A DNA stretch of 44,551 nucleotides from Zipacnadum sp036504235 (lineage in GTDB: Bacteria > Armatimonadota > Zipacnadia > Zipacnadales > Zipacnadaceae), in assembly GCA_036504235.1 (NCBI GenBank), contig DASXVN010000061.1, forward strand, positions 1-44,551. The letters run 5' to 3'. This document shows positions 15,997-22,953 of this stretch, piece by piece. The position numbers and the translations under genes are program-made. The stretch's first letter is position 1. Every line of letters starts with the position of its first letter. The notes beneath the pieces are model-generated. The model was not told the origin of the DNA. It saw nothing but the letters and a program-made list of their open reading frames with translations, and searched no databases.

Positions 15997-16413
15997 TCAG
16001 CGCTCCAGGCGCATGATGACCACGACATCATCGAAGTGCCGCCGGCAGTAGTCGTGCTTGGCCGCGATGGCGCTCGGCCGCGTCTTGGTGTTCACGAAAC
16101 CCAGCGCGGCGAAGAAGTCCGGCTGCGCGGCGACCGCGTAGACCGGTTTCTCCTGGCTAGTGCGCGCCAGCAGGGCCTCCACGATAGCGCTGCCGATGCG
16201 CTTGCGCCTCCGCCCGGGCTCCACGTAGAGGCAGGCGATCTCCCAGCTATCGGGATGATCGAGCAGCCGGCCGAAGCCGATCAGCATGCCATCGTTCTCG
16301 GCCACGACGAACTGCTCGGGTCGCGGCTCGCGGCTGTCTAGCTGCTCGCGCAGCGCGACTGCTTCAATTACCGGGAGGTCTTCCTCCCGCCCCGGGCGTA
16401 GGGTAACTCCCAT
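15997..16413 (-). CDS. GNAT-family N-acetyltransferase
   Basis: A 138-aa acetyl-CoA-dependent acyltransferase. The acetyl-CoA pyrophosphate loop is seen in YVEPGRRRKRIGSAIVEALL (about 64-83). PDFFAALGFVNTK near the C-terminus is typical of ArgA/YhbS-like members. Substrate unknown. ATG at 16413 lies 1 nt after the etfA stop; GTG at 16425 would add 4 residues and overlap etfA. Placement between etfA and fabD is unusual for this family. It could be a passenger gene or act on a lipid-operon protein. Confidence 0.8.
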   Translation of the reverse strand: MGVTLRPGREEDLPVIEAVALREQLDSREPRPEQFVVAENDGMLIGFGRLLDHPDSWEIACLYVEPGRRRKRIGSAIVEALLARTSQEKPVYAVAAQPDFFAALGFVNTKTRPSAIAAKHDYCRRHFDDVVVIMRLER

Positions 16414-16414
16414 A

Positions 16415-17626
16415 CTAGTCGCCACTGACCTGGCCCTCGGCCTGTTTGAGCTGTTTGATCAGGGCGGGCACGACCTCGAAGAGATCCCCGACGATGCCGA
16501 AATGCGCCACGTCGAAGATCGGGGCGTGCGGGTCCTTGTTGATGGCCACGATGCAATCGGAAGACGACATCCCCGCCAGATGCTGGACCGCGCCGGAGAT
16601 GCCGCAGGCGATGTACAGCTTGGGGTGGACGGTCTTGCCGGTCTGGCCGACCTGATGGTAGGCGGGAATCCAGCCGGCATCCACGGTGGCGCGGCTGGCG
16701 CCGACCGAGCCGCCCAGCGCGTCCGCCAGTTCGTGAATCAGCGCGAAGTTCTCCGGCTTGCCCAGACCGCGACCGCCGGAGACGATGATGTCGGCCTCGC
16801 CCAGGTTGACGTGCGCGCCCGCCTCCTCGCGGATGACCTCGATCAGCTTGGTCATGGCGCGGCGCTCGTCGAGGTCCACCTCGACCGGGATGACCGTAGC
16901 GGTGCGGCCCGGCTGCGGCTCCAGCTTGGTCATAACCTTGGGGCGCACGGTGGACATCTGCGGGCGGGCGTGGCGGCAGAGAATGGTGGCCATGACGTTG
17001 CCGCCGAAGGCCGGCCGGGTCTGCTGCAACAGCCGCTCCTCGGGGTCAATGTCCAGCCCGGTGCAGTCGGCGGTGAGGCCGGCCTGGATGCGCGCGGCGA
17101 TCCGCGAGGCCAAATCGCGCCCCATAGCGGTAGCGCCAAAGAGCACGATCTCCGGCTTGTAGCGGTTGATGACGCCGCAGATAACGTCAGTAAAGGGGGC
17201 GGTGCGATAGTGCGCCAGCACCGGGTGCTGGGTCAAGTAGACCTGATCCGCGCCGTACTCGCCGGCGACGGGAACCAGGTCCTCCACCTGATCGCCCAGC
17301 AGCAGCAGGCTCAGCGGCACCTCCAGGGTGTCGGCCAGTTCGCGGCCCTTGCCCAGTAGCTCCAGCGAAACGCCGGCCAGATGGCCGTCGGCGACCTCGC
17401 CCACCACCCACACGCCGCGGTACTGGCTGGTGTCCACCTGCTCCTTGGGGATGACCTCGAGCACAATCGCCGACACCGGGCAGGAGGCGACGCAAGCCCC
17501 GCACTCCACGCAGGAGTCGGTCAACTCGGCCTTGCCGTCGGTCATTACTAGCGCGCCAAAATAGGGGCAGGAAGCGATACACAGCTTGCAGCCCGTACAC
17601 TTTTCTCTATCCAGGGAAATACTCAT
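16415..17626 (-). CDS. etfA: Electron-transfer flavoprotein alpha subunit with N-terminal 2x[4Fe-4S] domain
   Basis: A 403-aa protein. Residues 1-55 are a bacterial ferredoxin module with two CxxCxxCxxxC sets (Cys10/13/16/20 and Cys39/42/45/49). The rest is EtfA, with the FAD-binding blocks SGGRGLGKPENF, GASRATVDAGW, QVGQTGKTVHPKLYIACG and INKDPHAPIF. EtfAB passes electrons between acyl-CoA dehydrogenases and other carriers. EtfA with a ferredoxin module is known from anaerobes whose Etf can use or reduce ferredoxin, for example Acetobacterium lactate and caffeyl-CoA systems. AGGAGGA lies about 10 nt before the ATG. The 97-nt gap to etfB carries a long inverted repeat. Confidence 0.93.
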   Translation of the reverse strand: MSISLDREKCTGCKLCIASCPYFGALVMTDGKAELTDSCVECGACVASCPVSAIVLEVIPKEQVDTSQYRGVWVVGEVADGHLAGVSLELLGKGRELADTLEVPLSLLLLGDQVEDLVPVAGEYGADQVYLTQHPVLAHYRTAPFTDVICGVINRYKPEIVLFGATAMGRDLASRIAARIQAGLTADCTGLDIDPEERLLQQTRPAFGGNVMATILCRHARPQMSTVRPKVMTKLEPQPGRTATVIPVEVDLDERRAMTKLIEVIREEAGAHVNLGEADIIVSGGRGLGKPENFALIHELADALGGSVGASRATVDAGWIPAYHQVGQTGKTVHPKLYIACGISGAVQHLAGMSSSDCIVAINKDPHAPIFDVAHFGIVGDLFEVVPALIKQLKQAEGQVSGD

Positions 17627-17652
17627 CCGGAAAAGGTCCTCCTGAAGGGGTC

Positions 17653-17719
17653 CGGTAGGACGGGCGTATTGCCCGTCACTCCCCGGCTCACGGAGACGGG
17701 CGAGACGCCCGTCCTACCG
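17653..17719. repeat. 67-bp element with perfect 15-bp terminal inverted repeats between etfB and etfA
   Basis: CGGTAGGACGGGCGT (17653-17667) is the exact reverse complement of 17705-17719. Inside lies a second 7-bp pair, GCCCGTC/GACGGGC. It fills most of the etfB-etfA spacer and would fold into a long hairpin in the mRNA. Confidence 0.75.
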
Positions 17720-17723
17720 AGAT

Positions 17724-18509
17724 CTACACCACCTGCGTGGCGTGCAGCTTGTCGTACAACTGGGCGGCCACCTCGGCCGGCTCGCCCTCCAGGCGCTCGC
17801 CCTTGGCGTGGCGCGTGGGGGCAAAGACCCGGAGCACGTTGGTCGGCGAGCCGCTCAGGCCGCAGCGGGCGACATCGGCCTCAATGTCGGCGGCGGTCCA
17901 CACGGGAATCTCGGCCTTACGGGCCTTCATGACGCCGCGCAAACCGGGGTGCCGGGGGTCGTTGGCCTGCTTGACCACGGTAACCAGCGCCGGCAGCCGC
18001 GCCTCGACCACCTCGTAGCGATCCTCCAGCAGGCGCTTGACGCGCAGCTTCTTGCCCTCGACCTCCAGGCCGATAGCATAGGTGATCTGGGGGATGCCCA
18101 GGTGCTCGGCCAGGCCGGGCCCGACCTGCGCGGTGTCGCCATCGAAGGCCTGCTTGCCGCACAGAATCAGGTCAAAGTCGCCTACGTGCCGGACCGCGCG
18201 GGCCAGCGTATAGGACGTGGCCAGCGTGTCGGAGCCCGCAAAGGCGCGGTCGCTGACCAAAATCCCCTGGTCGGCGCCCATGGCGACGGCCTCCCGCAGC
18301 GCTTGGTCGGCCTGCGGCGGCCCCATGGTGATAATGGTCACGCGGCTGCCCTCATTGGCCTCGGCCAACTGCAACGCCGCCTCGATCGCATTCTCATCGA
18401 AGGGGTTAATGATGCTGGGCACGCCCTCGCGCACGAGGGTACCGGTAGCGGGGTCAATCCGCACCTCGGTCGTGTCCGGAACTTGCTTAATGCAGACAAT
18501 TATGTTCAT
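17724..18509 (-). CDS. etfB: Electron-transfer flavoprotein beta subunit
   Basis: A 261-aa partner of EtfA. Conserved blocks are IVCIKQVPDT near the N-terminus, NPFDENAIEAAL (about 36-47) and CGKQAFDGDTAQVGP (about 110-124). The DGDTAQVGP form is, to my knowledge, the one found in bifurcating and related anaerobic-type Etf rather than mitochondrial-type Etf. ATG at 18509 is preceded by AGAGGAT at about 8 nt. It lies 265 nt after the acyl-CoA dehydrogenase gene, across a repeat-rich spacer. Confidence 0.93.
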   Translation of the reverse strand: MNIIVCIKQVPDTTEVRIDPATGTLVREGVPSIINPFDENAIEAALQLAEANEGSRVTIITMGPPQADQALREAVAMGADQGILVSDRAFAGSDTLATSYTLARAVRHVGDFDLILCGKQAFDGDTAQVGPGLAEHLGIPQITYAIGLEVEGKKLRVKRLLEDRYEVVEARLPALVTVVKQANDPRHPGLRGVMKARKAEIPVWTAADIEADVARCGLSGSPTNVLRVFAPTRHAKGERLEGEPAEVAAQLYDKLHATQVV

Positions 18510-18531
18510 GCGGTAATCCTCTGTCCTGTAG

Positions 18532-18553
18532 GGCGGGGGCTACGTCCCCCGCC
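18532..18553. repeat. 8-bp G/C-run hairpin
   Basis: GGCGGGGG-CTACGT-CCCCCGCC, preceded by CTGTAGG. The GTAGGGCGGG lead resembles the GTAGGG end of repeat family 3. Confidence 0.55.
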
Positions 18554-18569
18554 GCTGGCGCGTCGGTGG

Positions 18570-18588
18570 CACCGGCGTCTCGCCGGTG
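18570..18588. repeat. 8-bp hairpin
   Basis: CACCGGCG-TCT-CGCCGGTG, a perfect stem with a three-base loop, part of the repeat block between the acyl-CoA dehydrogenase gene and etfB. Confidence 0.55.
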
Positions 18589-18606
18589 TGCCGTTTCTCT
18601 TCCGAT

Positions 18607-18661
18607 CCCTCCCCTCTTTAGGGGAGGGCGTCGAGTATGCATGTACTCCCAGGAGGGGTCC
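18607..18661. repeat. Palindromic repeat, family 2 (copy b)
   Basis: It begins with the hairpin CCCTCCCC-TCTTTA-GGGGAGGG. TTTAGGGGAGGG and GGAGGGGTCC then match copy a at 4-52, with an unrelated centre (GTCGAGTATGCATGTACTCC). Confidence 0.65.
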
Positions 18662-18672
18662 CTTGCTAACGG

Positions 18673-18723
18673 CGGACCCACCCCCGGCGGCTGCGCCGCC
18701 GCCCCTCCCTAAGAAGGGAGGGG
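18673..18723. repeat. Palindromic repeat, family 2 (copy c, inverted)
   Basis: Reverse complement of the family 2 layout: CGGACCCACCCCC, a GGCGGC-TGC-GCCGCC stem, then CCCCTCCCT-AAGA-AGGGAGGGG. It faces copy b, so the two together could form a larger cruciform. Confidence 0.65.
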
Positions 18724-18774
18724 AACAGAAACGGCAGGGCGGGCCTTGTGCGGGACGACCCGGCCCGCCGGGCT

Positions 18775-19935
18775 CTACTTCTTGGCGGCCTTGATGGCTT
18801 CCTTGAGCACCTTGTTGGCGATGACCAGACGCTGGATCTCCGAGGTGCCCTCGACGATCTCGAACAGCTTGGCCTCGCGGAAGTAGCGCTCCACGGTGTA
18901 CTCCTTGCAGTAGCCGTAGCCGCCGTGAATCTGCACGGCGTGGTCGGTGACTCGCCCGGCCATCTCGGAGGTGTACAGCTTGGCCATGGCCGCTTCCTTC
19001 TCGAAGTCCAGGCCCTGGTCCTTGCGCCACGCGGCGTCGTAGGTCAGCCAGCGGCCGGCCTGCAGCTCGACGGCCATGTCGGCGATCATCTTCTGGACCT
19101 GCTGAAACTCGCAGATCGGCTTGTCGAACTGCACGCGCGTCTGGGAGTAGGCGAGGGCCTTGTCGAAGGCGGCCTGCGCCACGCCCACGGCGCCGATGGC
19201 CATGCCGATGCGGCCCACGTCGAGGGTCTGCAGGGCCACGCGGAAGCCGCCGCGGGGCTTGTAGAGAACGTTCTCCGCTGGGACGCGGCAGTCGTTGAAG
19301 ATCAGTTCGCGGTTGGGCAGCGAGCCGTACGCCATCTTCTGCTCGTTCTTGCCGAACTCAAAGCCCTCGAAGCCCTTCTCCACGATGAACGCGGTCAGGC
19401 CGCGGGTGCCGGTGTCCGGGTTGAGGTTGGCAATGACGATGTAAGTCTGGGCCTCGCCGGCGTTGGTGATGAAGACCTTGCTGCCGTTGAGGATGTACTC
19501 GTCGCCGACCTTCTCGGCGCGGGTCTGGACGTTGCCGGCGTCCGACCCGGCGTTGGGCTCGGTGAGCCCGAAGGCGCCGACGTGCTCGCCCTTGGCCAGC
19601 GGGGTGAGGTACTTCTTGCGCTGATCGTCGTTGGCGAAGAGCATCAGGGGATAGACGCACAGCATGTGCGCGCCGAAAACCGCGCCGGTGGTGGTGCAGG
19701 CCGCGGAGAGCTTCTCCCCGATGACCGCCCAGTCCAGGAAGCCCAGGCCCATGCCGCCGTGCTCTTCGGGGACGGGTATGCCCATCAGGTCGCTGTCGGC
19801 CATGAGCTGCACGTTCTCAGCCGGCCAGGCTTTGGCGTCGTCTACGGCCTCGGCGTTGGGGGCGAATACCTCGCTGCACAGTTCATCAACCGCGCCAAAG
19901 ATGTCGAGCTGTTCGGCGGAGAAAGCAAAATCCAT
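18775..19935 (-). CDS. Acyl-CoA dehydrogenase (FAD flavoprotein)
   Basis: A 386-aa member of the short/medium-chain acyl-CoA dehydrogenase family. Visible are the substrate/FAD blocks FGLTEPNAGSDAG (about 122-134), the FITNAG block, and a C-terminal block running from HGGYGYCKEYTVERYFREAK to VEGTSEIQRLVIA, which holds the catalytic Glu. Such enzymes interconvert acyl and trans-2-enoyl thioesters using Etf as electron partner. The ATG is 12 nt after the fabH stop, and the TAGGGAGGA ribosome-binding site includes that stop codon, so it is firmly part of the fab operon. Membership in a synthesis operon suggests it may run as an enoyl-thioester reductase or recycle lipids. That is inference. Confidence 0.94.
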   Translation of the reverse strand: MDFAFSAEQLDIFGAVDELCSEVFAPNAEAVDDAKAWPAENVQLMADSDLMGIPVPEEHGGMGLGFLDWAVIGEKLSAACTTTGAVFGAHMLCVYPLMLFANDDQRKKYLTPLAKGEHVGAFGLTEPNAGSDAGNVQTRAEKVGDEYILNGSKVFITNAGEAQTYIVIANLNPDTGTRGLTAFIVEKGFEGFEFGKNEQKMAYGSLPNRELIFNDCRVPAENVLYKPRGGFRVALQTLDVGRIGMAIGAVGVAQAAFDKALAYSQTRVQFDKPICEFQQVQKMIADMAVELQAGRWLTYDAAWRKDQGLDFEKEAAMAKLYTSEMAGRVTDHAVQIHGGYGYCKEYTVERYFREAKLFEIVEGTSEIQRLVIANKVLKEAIKAAKK

Positions 19936-19947
19936 GGTGGGTCCTCC

Positions 19948-20964
19948 CTAGATGGTGGTGGTTGCGAGCGGCGGTACCGGCTTGGTCCAGCGAACCAGCG
20001 CCCCGCCCAGGGTAAAGCCGGCTCCGAAGCCGACCACAAGTACATTGTCGCCCGGCTGCAGACGGCCTTGCCGGTACATCATATCCATGGCCAGCGGCAT
20101 GGAGGAGGCGGAAGTATTGCCGTAGTCCTCCACGATGCTCACCACGCGCTCGGGGGCGATATCCAGGCGCCGCGCCGCCGCATCAATGATGCGCTGGTTG
20201 GCCTGGTGCATGATGACCATATCTACATCGCCCAGCGCCAGACCGGCTTTGGCCACGACGCGCTCGGCGATCTCGGGCACCAGCCGCACCGCTACCTTGA
20301 ATAGCTCCGGGCCGTTCATATGCAGGCGGTCCTGATGCCGGGCGAGCAGGTCGGTGTTCAGCCGCTGCTGCGAGCCCCCCGCCGGGATGGTCAGCATGTC
20401 GCGGACCTCGCCCATGGACACCAGCTCGTACGCTAGAATGCCGGTATCGGCCGGCCCCGGCTCCACAACCACAGCGCCGGCGGCGTCGCCGAACAGCACG
20501 CACGTGGTCCGGTCGGTCCAGTTGGTGATGCGGGTGAGGCAGTCGGCGTTGATCACCAGCACGTGGCGGAAATCGCCGCTGCGCACGCAGTTGGAGGCCA
20601 TCGCCAGGGCGTAAACGAAGCCCGTGCAACCCGCGGACATATCAAAGGCGCCGCAGTGGTGCGCCCCCAGGTTGGCCTGGATGATCGAAGCGGTGGCCGG
20701 GAAAATCATGTCCGGCGTGACCGTGCCGCAGATGATCAGGTCCACGTCGTCGGGCGTGATCCCCGCATCGGCCAGCGCCTCGCGCGCGGCCTCCGTGCCC
20801 AGATCAGAGGTGTTCTGCTCCGGGGCGGCCATGCGCCGCTCCCGCATCCCCGTATGGGAAACGATCCATTCGTCCGTGGTGTCTACGATCTTCTCGAGGA
20901 GGCGATTGGTGATAACGCGCTCCGGAACGTAGGACCCGTTGCCGGTGATGATTGCTCCGCCCAT
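19948..20964 (-). CDS. fabH: 3-oxoacyl-ACP synthase III
   Basis: Starts fatty-acid synthesis by condensing acyl-CoA with malonyl-ACP. The 338 aa carry the triad Cys113 (MSAGCTGFVYAL), His253 (MHQANQR) and Asn283 (YGNTSASS), with the GFGAGFTLGG block near the C-terminus. ATG at 20964 is chosen because AGGA lies 8 nt upstream. GTG at 20982 would overlap the plsX stop and has no site. It is tightly packed between plsX and the acyl-CoA dehydrogenase. Confidence 0.96.
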   Translation of the reverse strand: MGGAIITGNGSYVPERVITNRLLEKIVDTTDEWIVSHTGMRERRMAAPEQNTSDLGTEAAREALADAGITPDDVDLIICGTVTPDMIFPATASIIQANLGAHHCGAFDMSAGCTGFVYALAMASNCVRSGDFRHVLVINADCLTRITNWTDRTTCVLFGDAAGAVVVEPGPADTGILAYELVSMGEVRDMLTIPAGGSQQRLNTDLLARHQDRLHMNGPELFKVAVRLVPEIAERVVAKAGLALGDVDMVIMHQANQRIIDAAARRLDIAPERVVSIVEDYGNTSASSMPLAMDMMYRQGRLQPGDNVLVVGFGAGFTLGGALVRWTKPVPPLATTTI

Positions 20965-20978
20965 GTGTCTCTTCCTGT

Positions 20979-22013
20979 TCACGCGGTTTGCGTGCTGACC
21001 TGTTCCTCGGTCCCGACCGCAGCGGCCAGGCGCTGGAGGCCCTCACTGAGGTGCTGGAGGACGTTGCTCTCCGCGGCCCGCTGCGCCATCAGAATCGCGT
21101 TTTCGATGGCCCGGGCGTTGGAGCACCCGTGGCCTACAATGCAAATTCCCTGAACGCCCAGCAGCAGCGCCCCGCCATAGTTGGCGTGATCCAGCTTGCC
21201 GAGCACCCGCCGCAAAGCGGGCTGCAGCAAGAGGCGGCCCAACCGGGAGCGCAGGTCGCGACGGCCTTCCTGCTGCACCAGAGTGTACTGCCACTTGGCG
21301 ACGCCCTCGGCGACCTTCAGCACCACGTTGCCGGCGAATCCGTCGGCGACGATCACGTCACAGTCCCCGGTCAGCACGTCGCTGCCCTCGACATTGCCGA
21401 CGAAATTGATCGGCGCGGCCTGCAGCAGCTTGTGCGCGGCCCGGGTGAGTTCATCACCCTTGCTCGGCTCTTCCCCAATACTCAGCAGGCCGACCCGGGG
21501 CTCAGCCCGGCCCAGGGCGTATTCGGCATAGACGCTGCCCATCAGCCCGAACTGCGCCAAGTGGATCGGTTTGCAGTCCATATTGGCGCCCGCGTCAAGC
21601 ATAATGCGGGGGCCGGAGGGGCCGGGCAGGGGCACAGCGATAGCGGAACGTTGCAGTCCGGGGAGATTGCGCAGCCGCACCTGGGCCAGGAACATGAAAG
21701 CGCCCGAGTTGCCTGCCGAAACGGCGGCATCGGCCACGCCGTCGCGCACCAGATTCACCGCCACAGCGAGCGAGGAATCCGGCTTGCTGCGAGCAGCCCG
21801 GCCGGCGTTCTCCCCCATGCCGATGACCTGGGGCGCATCCACGACGCGCAGGTTAGCAGGGCGGGAGCGCTCCGGGGGCAACAGCGCCTCAATTCGCTCC
21901 GCCGGCCCCACCAGGATGACTTCTCCCGGCACCTGGGGCGCGGCGCGCAAGGCGCCGGCGACTACCGCCTCCGGGGCGTTGTCTCCGCCCATGGCATCAA
22001 CGGCTATTACCAT
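20979..22013 (-). CDS. plsX: Phosphate acyltransferase PlsX
   Basis: Converts acyl-ACP to acyl-phosphate, the first committed step of phospholipid synthesis in most bacteria. The 344 aa match the family; visible are AVDAMGGDNAP at the N-terminus, VSAGNSGAFM, LDAGANMDCKP and VADGFAGNVVLK. ATG at 22013 has GGGGAG about 7 nt upstream. It follows rpmF by 64 nt, the classic yceD-rpmF-plsX-fabH order. Confidence 0.96.
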   Translation of the reverse strand: MVIAVDAMGGDNAPEAVVAGALRAAPQVPGEVILVGPAERIEALLPPERSRPANLRVVDAPQVIGMGENAGRAARSKPDSSLAVAVNLVRDGVADAAVSAGNSGAFMFLAQVRLRNLPGLQRSAIAVPLPGPSGPRIMLDAGANMDCKPIHLAQFGLMGSVYAEYALGRAEPRVGLLSIGEEPSKGDELTRAAHKLLQAAPINFVGNVEGSDVLTGDCDVIVADGFAGNVVLKVAEGVAKWQYTLVQQEGRRDLRSRLGRLLLQPALRRVLGKLDHANYGGALLLGVQGICIVGHGCSNARAIENAILMAQRAAESNVLQHLSEGLQRLAAAVGTEEQVSTQTA

Positions 22014-22077
22014 CGTTACTCCCCTAAGGTCAGGGGCAGCCGCAAGCTAACGCCGGCGGCCCCCTAAAGCCAGCGGC

Positions 22078-22281
22078 CTAGTGGGCCTGCTTGCTCTTGC
22101 TCTCCTGCACGGTATGGTCGACCTTCTCGCCCTGGTAATACCCGCACTTCGGGCAGGCGTTATGCGGTCGGGTGTAGGCCTTGCAGTGGGGGCAACGCGC
22201 GACCGTCACCACGCCGAGAACCTGATTACAGCGGCGTTTGCGGGTTCGCGTATTGGAGTGTCTTCGCTTTGGTAGGGCCAT
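22078..22281 (-). CDS. rpmF: 50S ribosomal protein L32 (Zn-ribbon type)
   Basis: A 67-aa ribosomal protein. N-terminal block MALPKRRHSNTRTRKRR, then a zinc ribbon with Cys30, Cys33, Cys43 and Cys46. The C-terminal tail is about 8 residues longer than in E. coli L32. ATG at 22281 has AGGAGCG upstream. L32 sits between the rRNA-linked yceD and the lipid genes, which couples ribosome and membrane synthesis. Confidence 0.96.
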   Translation of the reverse strand: MALPKRRHSNTRTRKRRCNQVLGVVTVARCPHCKAYTRPHNACPKCGYYQGEKVDHTVQESKSKQAH

Positions 22282-22362
22282 GGAAATCGCTCCTTAGTAT
22301 CGGAAAAACTGCCTGGGAGCCTGTTGCTCCCACGCAGCCTTCTCGCCTCTCCCGGCGACGGG

Positions 22363-22872
22363 CTACAATAGTTTACGCAGGGCTTCCAGCCGCGGGTCAA
22401 CTTGCTGATCCGCGCAGGAACACGTCTCTCGATTGAGATCCTGCCCACAGTGTGGGCACAACCCCCGGCAGTCACTCTGACACAGACTCCGGGGCGGAAC
22501 GTGCAACACTAGCATCTGGCGAACCAGTTCACTCAGGTCAATGGTGTCGCCGTCGAGAATCGGGATGGCCTCGTCCGTCTCGTCGGCAGCCTGGTACGAC
22601 TCGGGCTCGTCCAGTTGGCTGAGCGACACCGTCTCGTCTACCGCAATTCGCAGGGGGACAGCATGGGGCGTGGTGCAGCGACTGCAGGGCAGTACGGCCG
22701 TGGCCTCCAGCCAGCCCCGCGCCGAGTAGACCACTCCGGTCTTCTCCAACGTGAGGGCGCCGCGCACCGGACCGTCCCATTCCAGGCCGGTTCCGGGCGG
22801 TACGGGGCCGGTTACTTCGCACTCGGCCGTGCCCCGCGGACCCTTCAATTGTCCCAGCAGTCGGCACCTCAT
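22363..22872 (-). CDS. yceD: YceD/DUF177 family protein
   Basis: A 169-aa family member found beside rpmF in most bacteria and linked to 23S rRNA accumulation. Its conserved Cys pairs are CSRC (about 69-72), then CRGLCPHCGQDLNRETCSC near 135-153, with DPRLEALRKL at the end. ATG at 22872 is chosen. A GTG-type start at 22908 would add 12 residues that do not look conserved and would run through the 5' leader hairpin. It is the first gene of the operon behind a strong promoter. Confidence 0.92.
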   Translation of the reverse strand: MRCRLLGQLKGPRGTAECEVTGPVPPGTGLEWDGPVRGALTLEKTGVVYSARGWLEATAVLPCSRCTTPHAVPLRIAVDETVSLSQLDEPESYQAADETDEAIPILDGDTIDLSELVRQMLVLHVPPRSLCQSDCRGLCPHCGQDLNRETCSCADQQVDPRLEALRKLL

Positions 22873-22879
22873 AACACCT

Positions 22880-22900
22880 AACGCGGCCCTCGGCCGCGTT
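22880..22900 (-). promoter_or_regulatory. Leader hairpin of the yceD operon
   Basis: A perfect 9-bp inverted repeat with a 3-nt loop (AACGCGGCC-GAG-GGCCGCGTT) lies between the predicted transcription start (about 22918) and the yceD ATG, 7 nt before the start codon. It could be an RNA control element or a protein-binding operator. Confidence 0.5.
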
Positions 22901-22924
22901 CTCGGCACCCCTTAACTAACCAAA

Positions 22925-22953
22925 AGTATACGTTATCGCCCTGGCCCTGTCAA
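22925..22953 (-). promoter_or_regulatory. Strong sigma-70 promoter of the yceD-rpmF-plsX-fab operon
   Basis: On the minus strand TTGACA (22948-22953, full consensus), a 17-nt spacer, TATACT (22925-22930, 5 of 6). The -35 lies within the 3' end of the upstream secreted-protein gene. This is the best promoter match in the window. Confidence 0.75.

Larger units (their letters stand above)
18510..18774. other. Repeat-rich spacer inside the lipid operon
   Basis: This 265-bp stretch between the acyl-CoA dehydrogenase and etfB holds four hairpin units and no supported gene. No convincing promoter was seen for etfB here. Transcription may continue through or be attenuated by the hairpins. Confidence 0.7.

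Noticed and set aside
18748..20304. 518-residue open frame antisense to the acyl-CoA dehydrogenase and fabH
   Set aside because: It spans two confident genes and a spacer, has no family motifs, and has shadow-like composition.
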